This document shows, piece by piece, positions 43,504 through 52,350 of a stretch of DNA of 64,000 nucleotides. The stretch is from Chloroflexota bacterium (GTDB lineage: Bacteria > Chloroflexota > Anaerolineae > 4572-78 > J111), in contig BOKF01000016.1 in assembly GCA_016860845.1 (NCBI GenBank), forward strand, positions 62,001 to 126,000, in the 5' to 3' direction. Below the pieces are notes generated by a model. It was not told where the DNA came from. It ran no database searches and saw only the letters and a list, made by a program, of their open reading frames with translations. How positions within the stretch are numbered: the first letter of the stretch is position 1; each line of letters begins with the position of its first letter. Position numbers and translations under genes: made by a program.

Positions 43504-43980
43504 TTAACCCAGCGCCTGTTTGATGTCGTTGGTGTGACCGGCGTCGTGATCGGCCATTGTTTCATAATACTGCTCGATGGTAATTGGGCCGCGGGAAGGA
43601 TGGCGGCCGGTCAAGCCCCACTCTTCGGGGCCGATGGACTCCAGCACGCTCAAAGTTTTGGCCCGGGTTTGGGCCAGGGCTTCCAGCAGTTCGGCCGGGG
43701 TGGGGTTGCCCTTGCGCCCTTTCAGGCCGGCGTTCCACTGGGTCAGATCAAAGCCCTCCGGGACGGTTTCCTTGCCCTGGCGGATTTTGTGGACGTGGAT
43801 GCTCATGCCGCGCTCATTTTCGACCAGGTGGGCCACAATATCCAGCACGGTCCAGGTATCGCCCTCGCCGATGACGGGAGTCTGCCACTGGGCGTCGGGC
43901 AGGGAGGTCAACAGATTCTCCAAATCGGTTCTGGCCTGGGCCAACTTTTGTTTCAAAGCGGTTTTTTTGTCCAGGGACAT
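43504..43980 (-). CDS. DinB-family protein, second copy
   Basis: 158 residues. DTWTVLDIVAHLVENERGMS near 55 and ITIEQYYETMADHDAGHTNDI near 135 give the His positions of DinB-like metal sites. Only distant likeness to the DinB-like protein at 27276. GAGGAGG precedes the ATG at 43980. It is monocistronic and its function is unknown. Confidence 0.8.
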   Translation of the reverse strand: MSLDKKTALKQKLAQARTDLENLLTSLPDAQWQTPVIGEGDTWTVLDIVAHLVENERGMSIHVHKIRQGKETVPEGFDLTQWNAGLKGRKGNPTPAELLEALAQTRAKTLSVLESIGPEEWGLTGRHPSRGPITIEQYYETMADHDAGHTNDIKQALG

Positions 43981-43992
43981 CGTGACGAACCT

Positions 43993-44075
43993 CCTCTCAA
44001 AATTTACCGCAGAGGGCGCAAAGAACGCAGAGAACTTTTAGTTTTCTCAGCGCTCCCAGCGTTCTCTGTGGTAAG
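43993..44075. repeat. Nonamer-based inverted repeat between DinB and proA
   Basis: Nine-nt units (CCGCAGAGG, GCGCAAAGA, ACGCAGAGA) face complementary units (CTCAGCGCT, CCCAGCGTT, CTCTGTGGT) across an AT-rich spacer. Confidence 0.7.
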
Positions 44076-44108
44076 ATATATTTCCTCTAAAGATGAAACC
44101 TATCCGGT

Positions 44109-45368
44109 TTAAGGGCGTACCTGGCCGCTGCCCAAAACAACCCATTTGTAGGTGGTCAGCTCTTTTAGACCCATAGGGCCGCGGGCGTGGAGCGGTTGGG
44201 TGCTCACGGCGACCTCCGCTCCCAGGCCGAATTGCCCACCGTCGTTAAAGCGGGTGCTGGCGTTGACCATGACCGCAGCCGAATTGACCTCGTTGACAAA
44301 GCGCATGGCGGCATTGTAATCTTCGGTGATGATGGCATCGGTGTGGCTGCTGCCGTGCGTGTAGATGTGATCTATCGCCTCGTCAAGATTGTCTACCACT
44401 TTGACCGCGGCAGTGAGGGCCATAAACTCGGTGTCAAAGTCGTCGGGACCGGCGGGTTTGACCGCCGGATGGTCCTCCAAAATGGCCAGGGCGCGCGGCT
44501 CGCAGCGGAGTTCGACCTGGTGCTCGGCCCAGGCATCGGCCACGCGAGGCAAAATTTGGGGGGCAACGGCCTGGTGGACCAGCAGCGTGTCCATCGCGTT
44601 ACAGACCGACGGGCGCTGCACTTTGGCATTGACCACAATCGGCGTCACTTTGGTCAGGTCGGCGGCCACATCCACGTACACGTGGCAAATACCAATGCCG
44701 CCGGTGATCACCGGCACGGTGGCGTTATCGATGGCAAACTGATGCAGCGCCGCGCCCCCACGGGGAATAATCATATCAATTAAGCCGTTGGCCCGCAGCA
44801 TCTCCTTAATTAGTTCGCGGTCGGTGGATTCAATTAATTGGGCGCTTTCGAGGGGCAGGCCGGCCGCAGCACAGCCAAGACGCACGGCCTCGGCCAAAGC
44901 CCTATTGGAGTGGGCTGCCTCTTTGCCGCCGCGCAAAATGGCGGCGTTGCCGCTTTTGAGGCAGAGCGCCGAAATATCAATGGTCACGTTGGGCCGGCTC
45001 TCGTAAATAACGCCGATAACGCCAATGGGGATGCGGCGCTTGCTGACCTGCAAACTATTGGGCAAGCGGCGGCTCTCGAACTCTTCGCCAATCGGGTCGG
45101 GCAGGTTGATGATGGATTTGACATCGTTGGCGATGCCTTCCAGACGGTTGGGGGTGAGCAGGAGGCGGTCGAGCAGCGCTTCGCTCAGACCGCTGGTCCG
45201 GCCCGCATCAATATCCTTGTCGTTGGCTTCCAGGATGAGCGGCTCTTGTTCCATAATGGTTTCGGCGATAATTTTGAGAGCCTTGTTTTTGGTCGCCGTG
45301 TCCAGCGTTGCCAGCACCCGTGCCGCTTTTTTGGCCGCCTGGCCTTTGGTCAGTAGTTCATTATCCAT
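44109..45368 (-). CDS. proA: Gamma-glutamyl phosphate reductase
   Basis: 419 residues, standard length. RIPIGVIGVIYESRPNVTID, RGGKEAAHSNRALAEAV, IDMIIPRGGAALHQF and KVQRPSVCNAMDTLLVH (catalytic Cys in the VCNAMDTLLV motif) define ProA. It makes glutamate semialdehyde in proline synthesis. The kinase partner proB is not in the window. It lies downstream of the toxin-antitoxin pair on the same strand. Confidence 0.95.
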   Translation of the reverse strand: MDNELLTKGQAAKKAARVLATLDTATKNKALKIIAETIMEQEPLILEANDKDIDAGRTSGLSEALLDRLLLTPNRLEGIANDVKSIINLPDPIGEEFESRRLPNSLQVSKRRIPIGVIGVIYESRPNVTIDISALCLKSGNAAILRGGKEAAHSNRALAEAVRLGCAAAGLPLESAQLIESTDRELIKEMLRANGLIDMIIPRGGAALHQFAIDNATVPVITGGIGICHVYVDVAADLTKVTPIVVNAKVQRPSVCNAMDTLLVHQAVAPQILPRVADAWAEHQVELRCEPRALAILEDHPAVKPAGPDDFDTEFMALTAAVKVVDNLDEAIDHIYTHGSSHTDAIITEDYNAAMRFVNEVNSAAVMVNASTRFNDGGQFGLGAEVAVSTQPLHARGPMGLKELTTYKWVVLGSGQVRP

Positions 45369-45386
45369 ACAAGATTCCTTAATCTA

Positions 45387-45740
45387 CTAATGGCCTTCGA
45401 ACTCGGTCAAAATTCTTCGAATTTGTTCCGCCGAAATGTCTGTTTGGTCGAGTTTCGAGTAAATCGTCACTAAAATGATGAGGTTAGGAGTTTTGAGGAA
45501 ATAAATGAGACGGTAGCCAGAACTTTTCCCCTTTTGGATATCACGATTTCTTACACGTACTTTAAACACTGAATGGTGAGTTCTAGTTACGTGGTCGCCA
45601 ATAATTTTGCCGGCTTGAAGTTCTTCAATGGTGGGTTGAACATCTGATCGGATATGGCGATATCTCCTGGATAGTGCCCGTAGATTTCGTTTGAATTCTG
45701 GAGTAAATTCAACCTGAACTTGGGTTGAGTCACTCGGCAT
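45387..45740 (-). CDS. RelE/ParE-type toxin
   Basis: 117 residues from the ATG at 45740 (a TTG at 45743 is also in frame). VQVEFTPEFKRNLRALSRRYRHI at the start, and SGYRLIYFLKTPNLIILVTIYSK near the end, are features of the RelE/ParE fold; the basic and aromatic residues lie where RNA-cleaving members keep theirs. It overlaps the antitoxin gene by 11 bases. It could act on mRNA or gyrase; the sequence alone does not decide. Confidence 0.8.
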   Translation of the reverse strand: MPSDSTQVQVEFTPEFKRNLRALSRRYRHIRSDVQPTIEELQAGKIIGDHVTRTHHSVFKVRVRNRDIQKGKSSGYRLIYFLKTPNLIILVTIYSKLDQTDISAEQIRRILTEFEGH

Positions 45741-45948
45741 CAATATCGCCCCACAATTTGGAGATTGGCTGGGTTTGTCCTGTTAGGGCTTCCTCCCATC
45801 CCTGGCGAAAACTGGCTTCGGCTGGTTTCAAAGTAACACTCTCGCGAAACAGTCGAATAAGCTGTAATAAATTCGGCCAATACTCTTGAGGAGTTTCTTT
45901 AATCTCATAAATAAGTTGCTTTTCATAACCCGAAACTTGACTGGACAT
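45730..45948 (-). CDS. Antitoxin partner of the RelE/ParE-type toxin
   Basis: 72 residues: an N-terminal helical part (EKQLIYEIKETPQEYW, LLQLIRLFRES) and a C-terminal tail FRQGWEEALTGQTQPISKLW that would wrap the toxin. AAAAGGAG precedes the ATG. The two-gene order, overlap and size fit a type II toxin-antitoxin module. The N-terminal DNA-binding family is not clear. Confidence 0.75.
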   Translation of the reverse strand: MSSQVSGYEKQLIYEIKETPQEYWPNLLQLIRLFRESVTLKPAEASFRQGWEEALTGQTQPISKLWGDIDAE

Positions 45949-45960
45949 AATTATCTCCTT

Positions 45961-46983
45961 TTATCCTCTCGGCCTATCCGGCACATATGTCCGCAGAAAG
46001 ACCGAGGGGACCAATGCTTCGATTTCAAATTCGCCAAGCGCAGCCGGCAGCAGGGTAAAACGAATGGCGGGTAACTCTACGGGCGCACCCGCCCAACTCA
46101 CCCGGCCCAGGCCCGACATACTGCCCCAAATCTCAAACGTGCTGCCGTCACCATGCCCTTTAAATTTAGCAGACTCTCGCTTAAAAGTCACTCTTTCTAC
46201 ATTAAAATAGGGGCAAGTGGTAATGATCTCGCGGCGCAGGTCTGCATTTTCTTCAATCAGTTGGGGCGAGAAATGCTGCGGCTCAACCTGGGCAAAGTTG
46301 ATCACGTCAATTGCTTTGTCAAGATGCAGCGGACGGGGCTGGCCATCCGGACCCAACCGGTTCCAATCGTAAACGCGGTAGGTGGTATCGGAGTTCTGCT
46401 GGATTTCGGCGAGTATGATTCCCTCCATAATCGCGTGGACCGACCCGGCTGGAATAAAGATAGCATCGCCGGCCTGGACCGGCAGGTGATGCAAACAGGC
46501 TTCCAGGGTGCCTGCCTCCAAAGCCTGCCGGAAAGAGGCGGGAGTCACACCGGGTTTGAGGCCGTAGATCAGATAGGCGCCCGGCTCGGCGTGGAGGATG
46601 TACCACATTTCGGTTTTGCCCAGCTCACCGTTTTCATGGCGGTTGGCATAGTCGTCGTTGGGATGGACCTGCACGGAGAGAGGCTGGTTGGCATCCAGCA
46701 GTTTGATGAGCAGGGGAAACTTGCCCCGGGCCAGCATTCCCGTTGAGCGAGCGCCCACCAAATCCAGACCGAGCATCTGCGTAATCTGCGGCAGGGTTTG
46801 TCCGGCTAAAGGGCCACTTTCGACAGCCGTGGGGGAGGAAGGGTGGCCGGAAATTTCCCAACTTTCGGCAATGATGCCGGGGGGAAGCCTCCGGCCAAAT
46901 TTGGTTTCAAGGTTGCGCCCACCCCAGATGTAATCGCGGAAGACGGGGGTGAAGGTGAGCGGATAAATAGGAGGTTTGTCCAT
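45961..46983 (-). CDS. manA: Mannose-6-phosphate isomerase, short class I
   Basis: 340 residues. IWGGRNLETKFGRRLP at the start, LSVQVHPNDDYAN (zinc His) and KTEMWYILHAEPGA (zinc Glu), and IFIPAGSVHAIMEGIILAEIQQNSDTTYRVYDW near 180-215 are the usual motifs. It interconverts mannose 6-phosphate and fructose 6-phosphate. The C-terminus is shorter than eukaryotic enzymes, as in firmicutes. It leads a run on the minus strand followed by the toxin-antitoxin pair. Confidence 0.93.
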   Translation of the reverse strand: MDKPPIYPLTFTPVFRDYIWGGRNLETKFGRRLPPGIIAESWEISGHPSSPTAVESGPLAGQTLPQITQMLGLDLVGARSTGMLARGKFPLLIKLLDANQPLSVQVHPNDDYANRHENGELGKTEMWYILHAEPGAYLIYGLKPGVTPASFRQALEAGTLEACLHHLPVQAGDAIFIPAGSVHAIMEGIILAEIQQNSDTTYRVYDWNRLGPDGQPRPLHLDKAIDVINFAQVEPQHFSPQLIEENADLRREIITTCPYFNVERVTFKRESAKFKGHGDGSTFEIWGSMSGLGRVSWAGAPVELPAIRFTLLPAALGEFEIEALVPSVFLRTYVPDRPRG

Positions 46984-47058
46984 AAATTGATTTTGGCTCA
47001 GGATTGTGTTTTGAGCAAATTTAAATTTTTAAGGCTAGTGCAAATTGTAACATTTCGC

Positions 47059-47087
47059 TTGCCATTTAATTTTCGGCGTGCTATAAT
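47059..47087 (+). promoter_or_regulatory. Promoter of the Rieske/cytochrome operon
   Basis: TTGCCA (47059-47064), 17 bp, TATAAT (47082-47087), with TGC before it (extended -10). It lies about 80 bp before the Rieske ATG. Confidence 0.7.
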
Positions 47088-47173
47088 CGCTCACCCAAGC
47101 CCAAACAAACCCAAATTAATTTCACGTACACGGTCGTAAATAACCGCATCAGCGAGGAAAGGATATTTGGCCT

Positions 47174-48217
47174 ATGCCCAAGAAAACACCTGACGAAATT
47201 CAAGCGCAGCGAGAAGCCTGGCTGGCTCGCAAGGCGGCCAGAGCGGCTGGGCAAGATGTGCCCCTTCAAACCACATCCGCCGAACCCACTTCGACAACAG
47301 ACGAGGCTGTGGCTGAGGTATCGCCCGAAGCGGAAGCCAGCCCAGAGCCTGTCGTGGAAGTGGTTGCTCCTGAGCCTGTAGCCGCTCAAGAGGCTGCGCC
47401 CAAGCTACCCCCACAAGCGCCAGCAGCTAAACGAACGCCGGAAGAGGTCAGGGCGCAGCGCGAGGCTTTTCTGGCGGCCAAAGCAGCTAAAGCTGCCGGT
47501 ATGGCTACTCCCCCACCGGCGCCCAAACCGGTCGAAGCGGCCCCGGTTCCGGCCCCTGCTCCCAAGCCCGTAGAGGCGGCCCCGCCTGCCCCGAAACCCA
47601 GGGTAACTGAAGCGGCTGCGCCCAAACCTGCTCCAGCCAAAGCCGAAGCTGTCGAAGAAAAGGTTGATCCCAATATCACCCGGCGTGAATTTCTTAATTA
47701 TGCCTGGCTGGCCTCGATTGCCCTGCTGACGGTGCAGGGGATTGGTATGGGGTTGTGGTTTGCTTTCCCCAATTTCAAAGAAGGGCAGTTTGGCGGCGCC
47801 TTCCCGATTGGCGATGCAGCCGGCGCTTTGCCGGAAGTAAATTCCGGGCCTAAAGCTTACGTGGATGGGAAATTCTGGCTGATTAATATTGACAGCGAGG
47901 TCAACGGCGAACCGCGCAAAGGTGTTCTGGCCATCTATAAAGTTTGCACACACCTGGGCTGTCTGTATGAATGGGTGCCGATGACCAATCGCTTTGAATG
48001 TCCCTGCCACGGCTCGAAATTCCAGCTTTCGGGGGATTATATTGCCGGCCCGGCCCGGCGCAGCCTGGACCGCTTTGTGATTCAGGCGATTGCTCCTGAT
48101 GGTTCCGTTAAAGAAACCGATGTTAATGGCGGTCCGTTAGAAATAACCGGCGACGAAAGATTAGTGATTGACACGGGTCGAAGAATTTTAGGTGCGCCGG
48201 TTTTGGTTCCGGCCTAA
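47174..48217 (+). CDS. Rieske iron-sulfur protein with long N-terminal tail
   Basis: 347 residues. The first 165 are a Pro/Ala/Glu-rich tail with a twice-occurring motif (TPDEIQAQREAWLARKAA near 5 and TPEEVRAQREAFLAAKAA near 88). A twin-arginine motif TRREFL (residues 169-174) starts a membrane helix. The cluster ligands are Cys258-x-His260 and Cys276-x-x-His279 (CTHLGC, CPCHGS), with Cys263 and Cys278 able to form the disulfide. It passes electrons from the quinol-oxidising cytochrome b to cytochrome c. The extended cytoplasmic tail is unlike usual Rieske proteins. Confidence 0.92.
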   Translation: MPKKTPDEIQAQREAWLARKAARAAGQDVPLQTTSAEPTSTTDEAVAEVSPEAEASPEPVVEVVAPEPVAAQEAAPKLPPQAPAAKRTPEEVRAQREAFLAAKAAKAAGMATPPPAPKPVEAAPVPAPAPKPVEAAPPAPKPRVTEAAAPKPAPAKAEAVEEKVDPNITRREFLNYAWLASIALLTVQGIGMGLWFAFPNFKEGQFGGAFPIGDAAGALPEVNSGPKAYVDGKFWLINIDSEVNGEPRKGVLAIYKVCTHLGCLYEWVPMTNRFECPCHGSKFQLSGDYIAGPARRSLDRFVIQAIAPDGSVKETDVNGGPLEITGDERLVIDTGRRILGAPVLVPA

Positions 48218-48251
48218 GTCAGGGCGAGTTAATCAAGGAGGATAAGCAGCG

Positions 48252-49865
48252 ATGGATATTCCCGGCATGGGCTTTTTGCACAACCTGACGCAAAAAGGTA
48301 TTAAGCAGACAATTACCGATAAAATTGACGAAACAACGCGGGCCGTTCTGGCCGGGATTGGGGTTAAAGAAGCGCGCGCCTTGCTCAGAGGCGAACCGCC
48401 CACCGAAAAACCCAATCCCCGCTATCGAGCGCAGGTTAAATCATTTGTGCTCCATCTCCGGCCCAAATTTTACCAGGAAGGCTCAACCTGGTTTACCCAC
48501 ACTTTCCGCCTGGGCTTTTTCTCAACGCTTCTGTTTATTATCGAAACCATCACCGGCCTCATTCTGATGGTGTACTACACGCCCTCGCCGACGGTCGCTT
48601 ATTACGACATGCTCAACATCTTGAGCAATGTCAACTTTGGTAAATTTTTGCGCGATATGCACCGTCTGGGGGCGGAGTTGATGGTTATCGCCGTAACCCT
48701 GCATATGATCAGAGTTTACTTTACCGGGGCGTACAAGCATCCCCGCCAGTTTACCTGGCTGACCGGGGTGGTCTTGCTGCTGGTTACGCTGTTCCTGAGC
48801 TTCAGCGGCTACCTGTTGCCGTGGGATCAACTGGCCCTGTGGGCGGTGACCATTGGCACCAGTATGGCCGAAGCAGCCCCGTTGGTGGGTTACCAGGTCA
48901 ACTTGATTTTGCGAGGCTCGCAAGATATTGGAGCCGGGGGATTGCTGAGGTTTTACCTGCTGCACGTCTTTTTGCTGCCTTTGCTGGCTATTGTCTTTAT
49001 CAGCATTCACTATTATAAAGTTTCACGCGAACACAGCATCTCGCTGCCGGCCGTCATCGAAGAAGGCGAAGCGCCGCCGGAGAAAATTGCTGCCGCCAAG
49101 CGGAAAATTGACCTTCTCCCCGACTTGGTCACCAGCGAAATTATGTGGGCAGCAGTTTTGGTAGCGGGCATGATTATTTATATGGCTGTGGCCTATTCAG
49201 CCGCCTTAGAACACCACGCCGACCCCTTAAAAACGCCGCTGCATACCACGGCGCCCTGGTATTTCCTCTGGCTACAGGGTATGCTTAAGCTGGGCGATAA
49301 AACGCTGTGGGGCGTGGTTATCCCGACGATTATCTTTTTAATCCTCTTTGCCGTGCCCTACATTGACCCCGGCCCCAGCCGGTTAGCGAAAAATCGCAAG
49401 GTCGGGATTACCGTCGGGATTCTGACCATCATCTTTATCGTCGTTTTGACCTATATGGGCACGGGGCTGTGGGGTGTCGCCGCGCCGCCGCCGGTTGAAT
49501 TGGTGCAGGAGTTTGTGCCCGAAGAAGGTGTGGGTGAGGTTAGAGAGATTCCTTATGATGAACTGTTTGTGGGTACGTATAAGGCCAGTGATCCAACCAC
49601 TTATCCTTCCGGCCGATTAGGCCAGGTTATGGCCGAGATGAGAGAAGCCGTTGACCGGGAGAGCGAGAGACCGGGCGATAACTTTGACAACGGCGATATT
49701 ACGATGGCGATTGAGGATTGGCAAACCGATCTTAAAAAGCTGACCATCACCGTGTCCTGGGAAGAAGTCCCCGAAGGGGGTGGTGAGAAACAAGCCCGCA
49801 CCTTCGAAAAGGTACTTTTTATGCATCGTCACTCCGGTTACGATTTACTCGAATCTAAGTTTTAA
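48252..49865 (+). CDS. Cytochrome b of a bc/b6f-like complex
   Basis: 537 residues, N- and C-terminal cytochrome b domains fused. Haem ligands lie in MHRLGAELMVIAVTLHMIR (13 residues between His) and LLHVFLLPLLAIVFISIHYY (14 between His), the b6-type spacing. SFSGYLLPWDQLALWAVT surrounds the quinone site. The PEWY motif of the second part is replaced by APWYFLWLQ. After the last helix, a 100-residue soluble tail contains GDITMAIEDWQTDLKKL. Amphipathic N-terminal 80 residues precede the first span. AAGGAGG precedes the ATG. It oxidises menaquinol or a similar quinol. Confidence 0.9.
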   Translation: MDIPGMGFLHNLTQKGIKQTITDKIDETTRAVLAGIGVKEARALLRGEPPTEKPNPRYRAQVKSFVLHLRPKFYQEGSTWFTHTFRLGFFSTLLFIIETITGLILMVYYTPSPTVAYYDMLNILSNVNFGKFLRDMHRLGAELMVIAVTLHMIRVYFTGAYKHPRQFTWLTGVVLLLVTLFLSFSGYLLPWDQLALWAVTIGTSMAEAAPLVGYQVNLILRGSQDIGAGGLLRFYLLHVFLLPLLAIVFISIHYYKVSREHSISLPAVIEEGEAPPEKIAAAKRKIDLLPDLVTSEIMWAAVLVAGMIIYMAVAYSAALEHHADPLKTPLHTTAPWYFLWLQGMLKLGDKTLWGVVIPTIIFLILFAVPYIDPGPSRLAKNRKVGITVGILTIIFIVVLTYMGTGLWGVAAPPPVELVQEFVPEEGVGEVREIPYDELFVGTYKASDPTTYPSGRLGQVMAEMREAVDRESERPGDNFDNGDITMAIEDWQTDLKKLTITVSWEEVPEGGGEKQARTFEKVLFMHRHSGYDLLESKF

Positions 49866-49879
49866 GTGGATTGATAATT

Positions 49880-50626
49880 ATGATAGACTCAAGAATTTTG
49901 GTTGGATTGTTAGCGGTTCTCATCTCCATCAGCGGCATTGTTTATGTTGGGATCGGGGAAGCGGACCGGCAGGCGGAGTTTACCCAGGCTTTTGAGGGGC
50001 GTTCCATCGAAGCCGGGGCGGCGCTTTACACCCAGTATTGTACCGAGTGTCATGGTCTTAAGGGCGAGGGCGGCGTTGGCCCTACCCTTAACAGTAAATA
50101 TTTCTTTGAAAAACGTCTGACCGATATTGGGTATCAAGGAACAATGAAGTCTTTTCTCACCCTGACCGTCAGAGGGGGCCGCCCCGTGATGTCGGACCCG
50201 AACTATGGCCGCAATATGCCAACCTGGAGTGTTGACTACGGCGGCCCCCTGCGGAACGATCAAATTGACAACATCGTCACCTATGTTATGAATTGGCAAG
50301 AGGCAGCGCCTGACCTGGGCGACCCGAACGCCGAACCAACGCCTGTACCCGGCGATACCCCTGAAGAACGGGGTAAGAATCTCTTCACCGGGATGGGCTG
50401 TGTCGGCTGCCATGCCATTGACGGGCAAGGTGGAGTTGTTGGGCCGGAGCTGACGAATGTGATTAGCAAGGGTGAAGACTACGTTCACCAATCTATTGTC
50501 CAGCCCAATGCGGTGATTGCCGAAGGATTCCAGCCCAACTTGATGCCCCAGAATTTTTCCCAGCGGATGAGTGAGGAGAATATCAGCGATATTATCGCCT
50601 ATCTCAAGTCCGTTTCCGGTGGTTGA
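49880..50626 (+). CDS. Membrane-anchored dihaem cytochrome c
   Basis: 248 residues from the ATG at 49880 (a TTG at 49871 is less likely). One N-terminal anchor helix, then two cytochrome c domains. Haem sites are CTECH near 55 and CVGCH near 175. Methionines in RNMPTW and NLMPQNF are candidate axial ligands. It takes electrons from the Rieske protein. It is the third gene of the operon and ends ahead of a bidirectional terminator. Confidence 0.9.
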   Translation: MIDSRILVGLLAVLISISGIVYVGIGEADRQAEFTQAFEGRSIEAGAALYTQYCTECHGLKGEGGVGPTLNSKYFFEKRLTDIGYQGTMKSFLTLTVRGGRPVMSDPNYGRNMPTWSVDYGGPLRNDQIDNIVTYVMNWQEAAPDLGDPNAEPTPVPGDTPEERGKNLFTGMGCVGCHAIDGQGGVVGPELTNVISKGEDYVHQSIVQPNAVIAEGFQPNLMPQNFSQRMSEENISDIIAYLKSVSGG

Positions 50627-50650
50627 TTACGTTGTGCCTTAATTTAACTC

Positions 50651-50680
50651 AAAAGGCGACTGCATGGGCAGTCGCCTTTT
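50651..50680. terminator. Bidirectional terminator
   Basis: A perfect 13-bp stem (AAAAGGCGACTGC with its complement) and ATGG loop, with a T run in both directions. It lies between the convergent cytochrome c and SCP2 genes. Confidence 0.9.
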
Positions 50681-50710
50681 TGTATCAAGAATCTCACGGG
50701 GGAGAGGGCT

Positions 50711-51049
50711 TCAGGCTTTGTTGCGGTCAAACATATCGGGGAACTTCATAGCCAGAGTCATATCCCCTTGCAATTTGATTTTTCCGGCCATAAATAAGCT
50801 AACCGGATTTGCTTCACCCCGCGAAAGGGCGATGTAATCAGTCGCCGTCATGGTCAGGGTTAGATTCGGGGCTGAAACCCGGCCTGGAGTCACGGCGATG
50901 GTCCCATTGGCAATTTTGAGAACCCAATCGCCGCCGCCTTCACCAGTAAGCTCAAGTTGAATGGTGGCGTTGAGGTTGGCCGCTTTTTCCGGTAAAAAAG
51001 CCTGCGGCATCTTTTCAAAAATTTCGTTGACATCGTCGGCGACACTCAT
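50711..51049 (-). CDS. SCP2-like sterol/lipid-binding protein
   Basis: 112 residues covering a whole SCP2 domain: FEKMPQAFLPEKAANLNATIQ, GDWVLKIANGTIAV, NLTLTMTATDYIALSRGE and LFMAGKIKLQGDMTLAMKF. The fold makes a hydrophobic tunnel for lipids. Free-standing copies are common in bacteria; the ligand is unknown. AAGGAG precedes the ATG. Confidence 0.9.
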   Translation of the reverse strand: MSVADDVNEIFEKMPQAFLPEKAANLNATIQLELTGEGGGDWVLKIANGTIAVTPGRVSAPNLTLTMTATDYIALSRGEANPVSLFMAGKIKLQGDMTLAMKFPDMFDRNKA

Positions 51050-51229
51050 CTGGATAGGCTCCTTGTCAGGCTGGGTTTAGAATAAATAACTTCCCTGAGT
51101 ATAGCCGACCCCTGCCTTCCTGTCAACGAAAAATGGAGCTATGTTGTAGTTATCTGGTTGACGATCTGCGGTCAAGACAGTAGAATATGGCCCAGCAAAA
51201 TTTATAATGTAACTTGTTCGGAGAAGCTT

Positions 51230-51541
51230 ATGGAACTGAAAGTAACCCCCTGGTCTGACCAGAACCCGCCTACAGAAGAGGAACTGCGCGATATTTTGAC
51301 CAAGCAAGAGCTTAAAGTGTACCAATGGTCAAACCGGCCGGAAGATGTCTATATGGGACACACCCACGGCTATCATAAAATCATCTATGTGGTGGAGGGC
51401 AGTATTAAATTTGATTGTCCAACCCACCACAAAACTTTTAACCTGAATCCCGGCGACCGGCTGGAACTGCCCGCCGGTATCCGGCACAGCGCCGTGGTCG
51501 GGCCGCAGGGTGTTACCTGCCTGGAAGCCCACGTTTACTAA
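51230..51541 (+). CDS. Small cupin protein
   Basis: 103 residues from the ATG at 51230 (GGAG before it); the open frame upstream is not supported. The cupin core shows GHTHGYHKIIYVVEGSIKF (His and Glu metal ligands), LNPGDRLELPAGIRHSAVV (third His). Single-domain cupins often bind a metal and act as dioxygenases, isomerases or storage proteins. Substrate unknown. radC follows 27 bp later on the same strand. Confidence 0.85.
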   Translation: MELKVTPWSDQNPPTEEELRDILTKQELKVYQWSNRPEDVYMGHTHGYHKIIYVVEGSIKFDCPTHHKTFNLNPGDRLELPAGIRHSAVVGPQGVTCLEAHVY

Positions 51542-51568
51542 TCAGCCTATTTGCTAAAAGGGCCGCCC

Positions 51569-52285
51569 ATGTCTACCGAGTCATCCGCCAACTACCATCC
51601 AACCATCCACGATTTTCCTTTGGGCGAGCGTCCGCGTGAGCGGCTGCAATATTACGGCCCCACGGCGCTCTCTAACGCCGAGTTATTGGCCATCCTGTTG
51701 CGGGTTGGCACGCCCGGCGAAAATGTGGTCGCCCTGAGTACCCGTCTTTTGACCCAGTTTGGTGGTCTGGGCGGGTTAGCCAGAGCTTCATTTGGCGAAC
51801 TGGCTACCATTAGAGGTCTTGGGATAGCCAAAACGGCCCAACTCAAGGCGGCCATCGAACTGGGCCGCCGCTTGCTGGTCACTTCTCCTGATGCCCGCCC
51901 CCAAATCACCTCGCCCCTCGATGCGGCTAACTTGCTGATGTTAGAGATGGGCAGCCTGGAACAAGAGCATTTACGCACCCTGCTGCTCGATACCAAAAAC
52001 AGGGTTTTGGCCAGCCCAACCGTTTATGTGGGCAATGTCAACGCCTCCATTATCCGGGTCTCGGAAGTATTTCGCGAAGCAGTTCGAGAAAATGCCACGG
52101 CTATCATCGTGGCCCACAACCACCCCTCCGGCGATCCTACTCCCTCTCCCGAGGATGTGCAAGTGACTCGCTCCATCGTCGAGGCCGGCTCGCTCCTGGG
52201 CATTGACGTGCTGGATCATCTGGTTATCGGCCACCAATGCTTTGTCAGTTTAAAAGAGCGGGGTCTGGGCTTTGATAGATTTTAA
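51569..52285 (+). CDS. radC: RadC/JAB-family protein
   Basis: About 238 residues from the ATG at 51569. An N-terminal helix-hairpin-helix ([19 protein letters not shown]) is followed by the MPN/JAB metal site, [16 protein letters not shown], with the two His and Asp ligands. [12 protein letters not shown] closes the domain. The biological role of RadC is disputed; its former repair label is not proven. AAAGGG precedes the ATG. Confidence 0.92.
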   Translation: MSTESSANYHPTIHDFPLGERPRERLQYYGPTALSNAELLAILLRVGTPGENVVALSTRLLTQFGGLGGLARASFGELATIRGLGIAKTAQLKAAIELGRRLLVTSPDARPQITSPLDAANLLMLEMGSLEQEHLRTLLLDTKNRVLASPTVYVGNVNASIIRVSEVFREAVRENATAIIVAHNHPSGDPTPSPEDVQVTRSIVEAGSLLGIDVLDHLVIGHQCFVSLKERGLGFDRF

Positions 52286-52350
52286 CTAAGTGTTATACTT
52301 TTGCCGCCGTTCCAGTTACAAAATTACTTCACGGCAGCGAAAGGAGTGCT

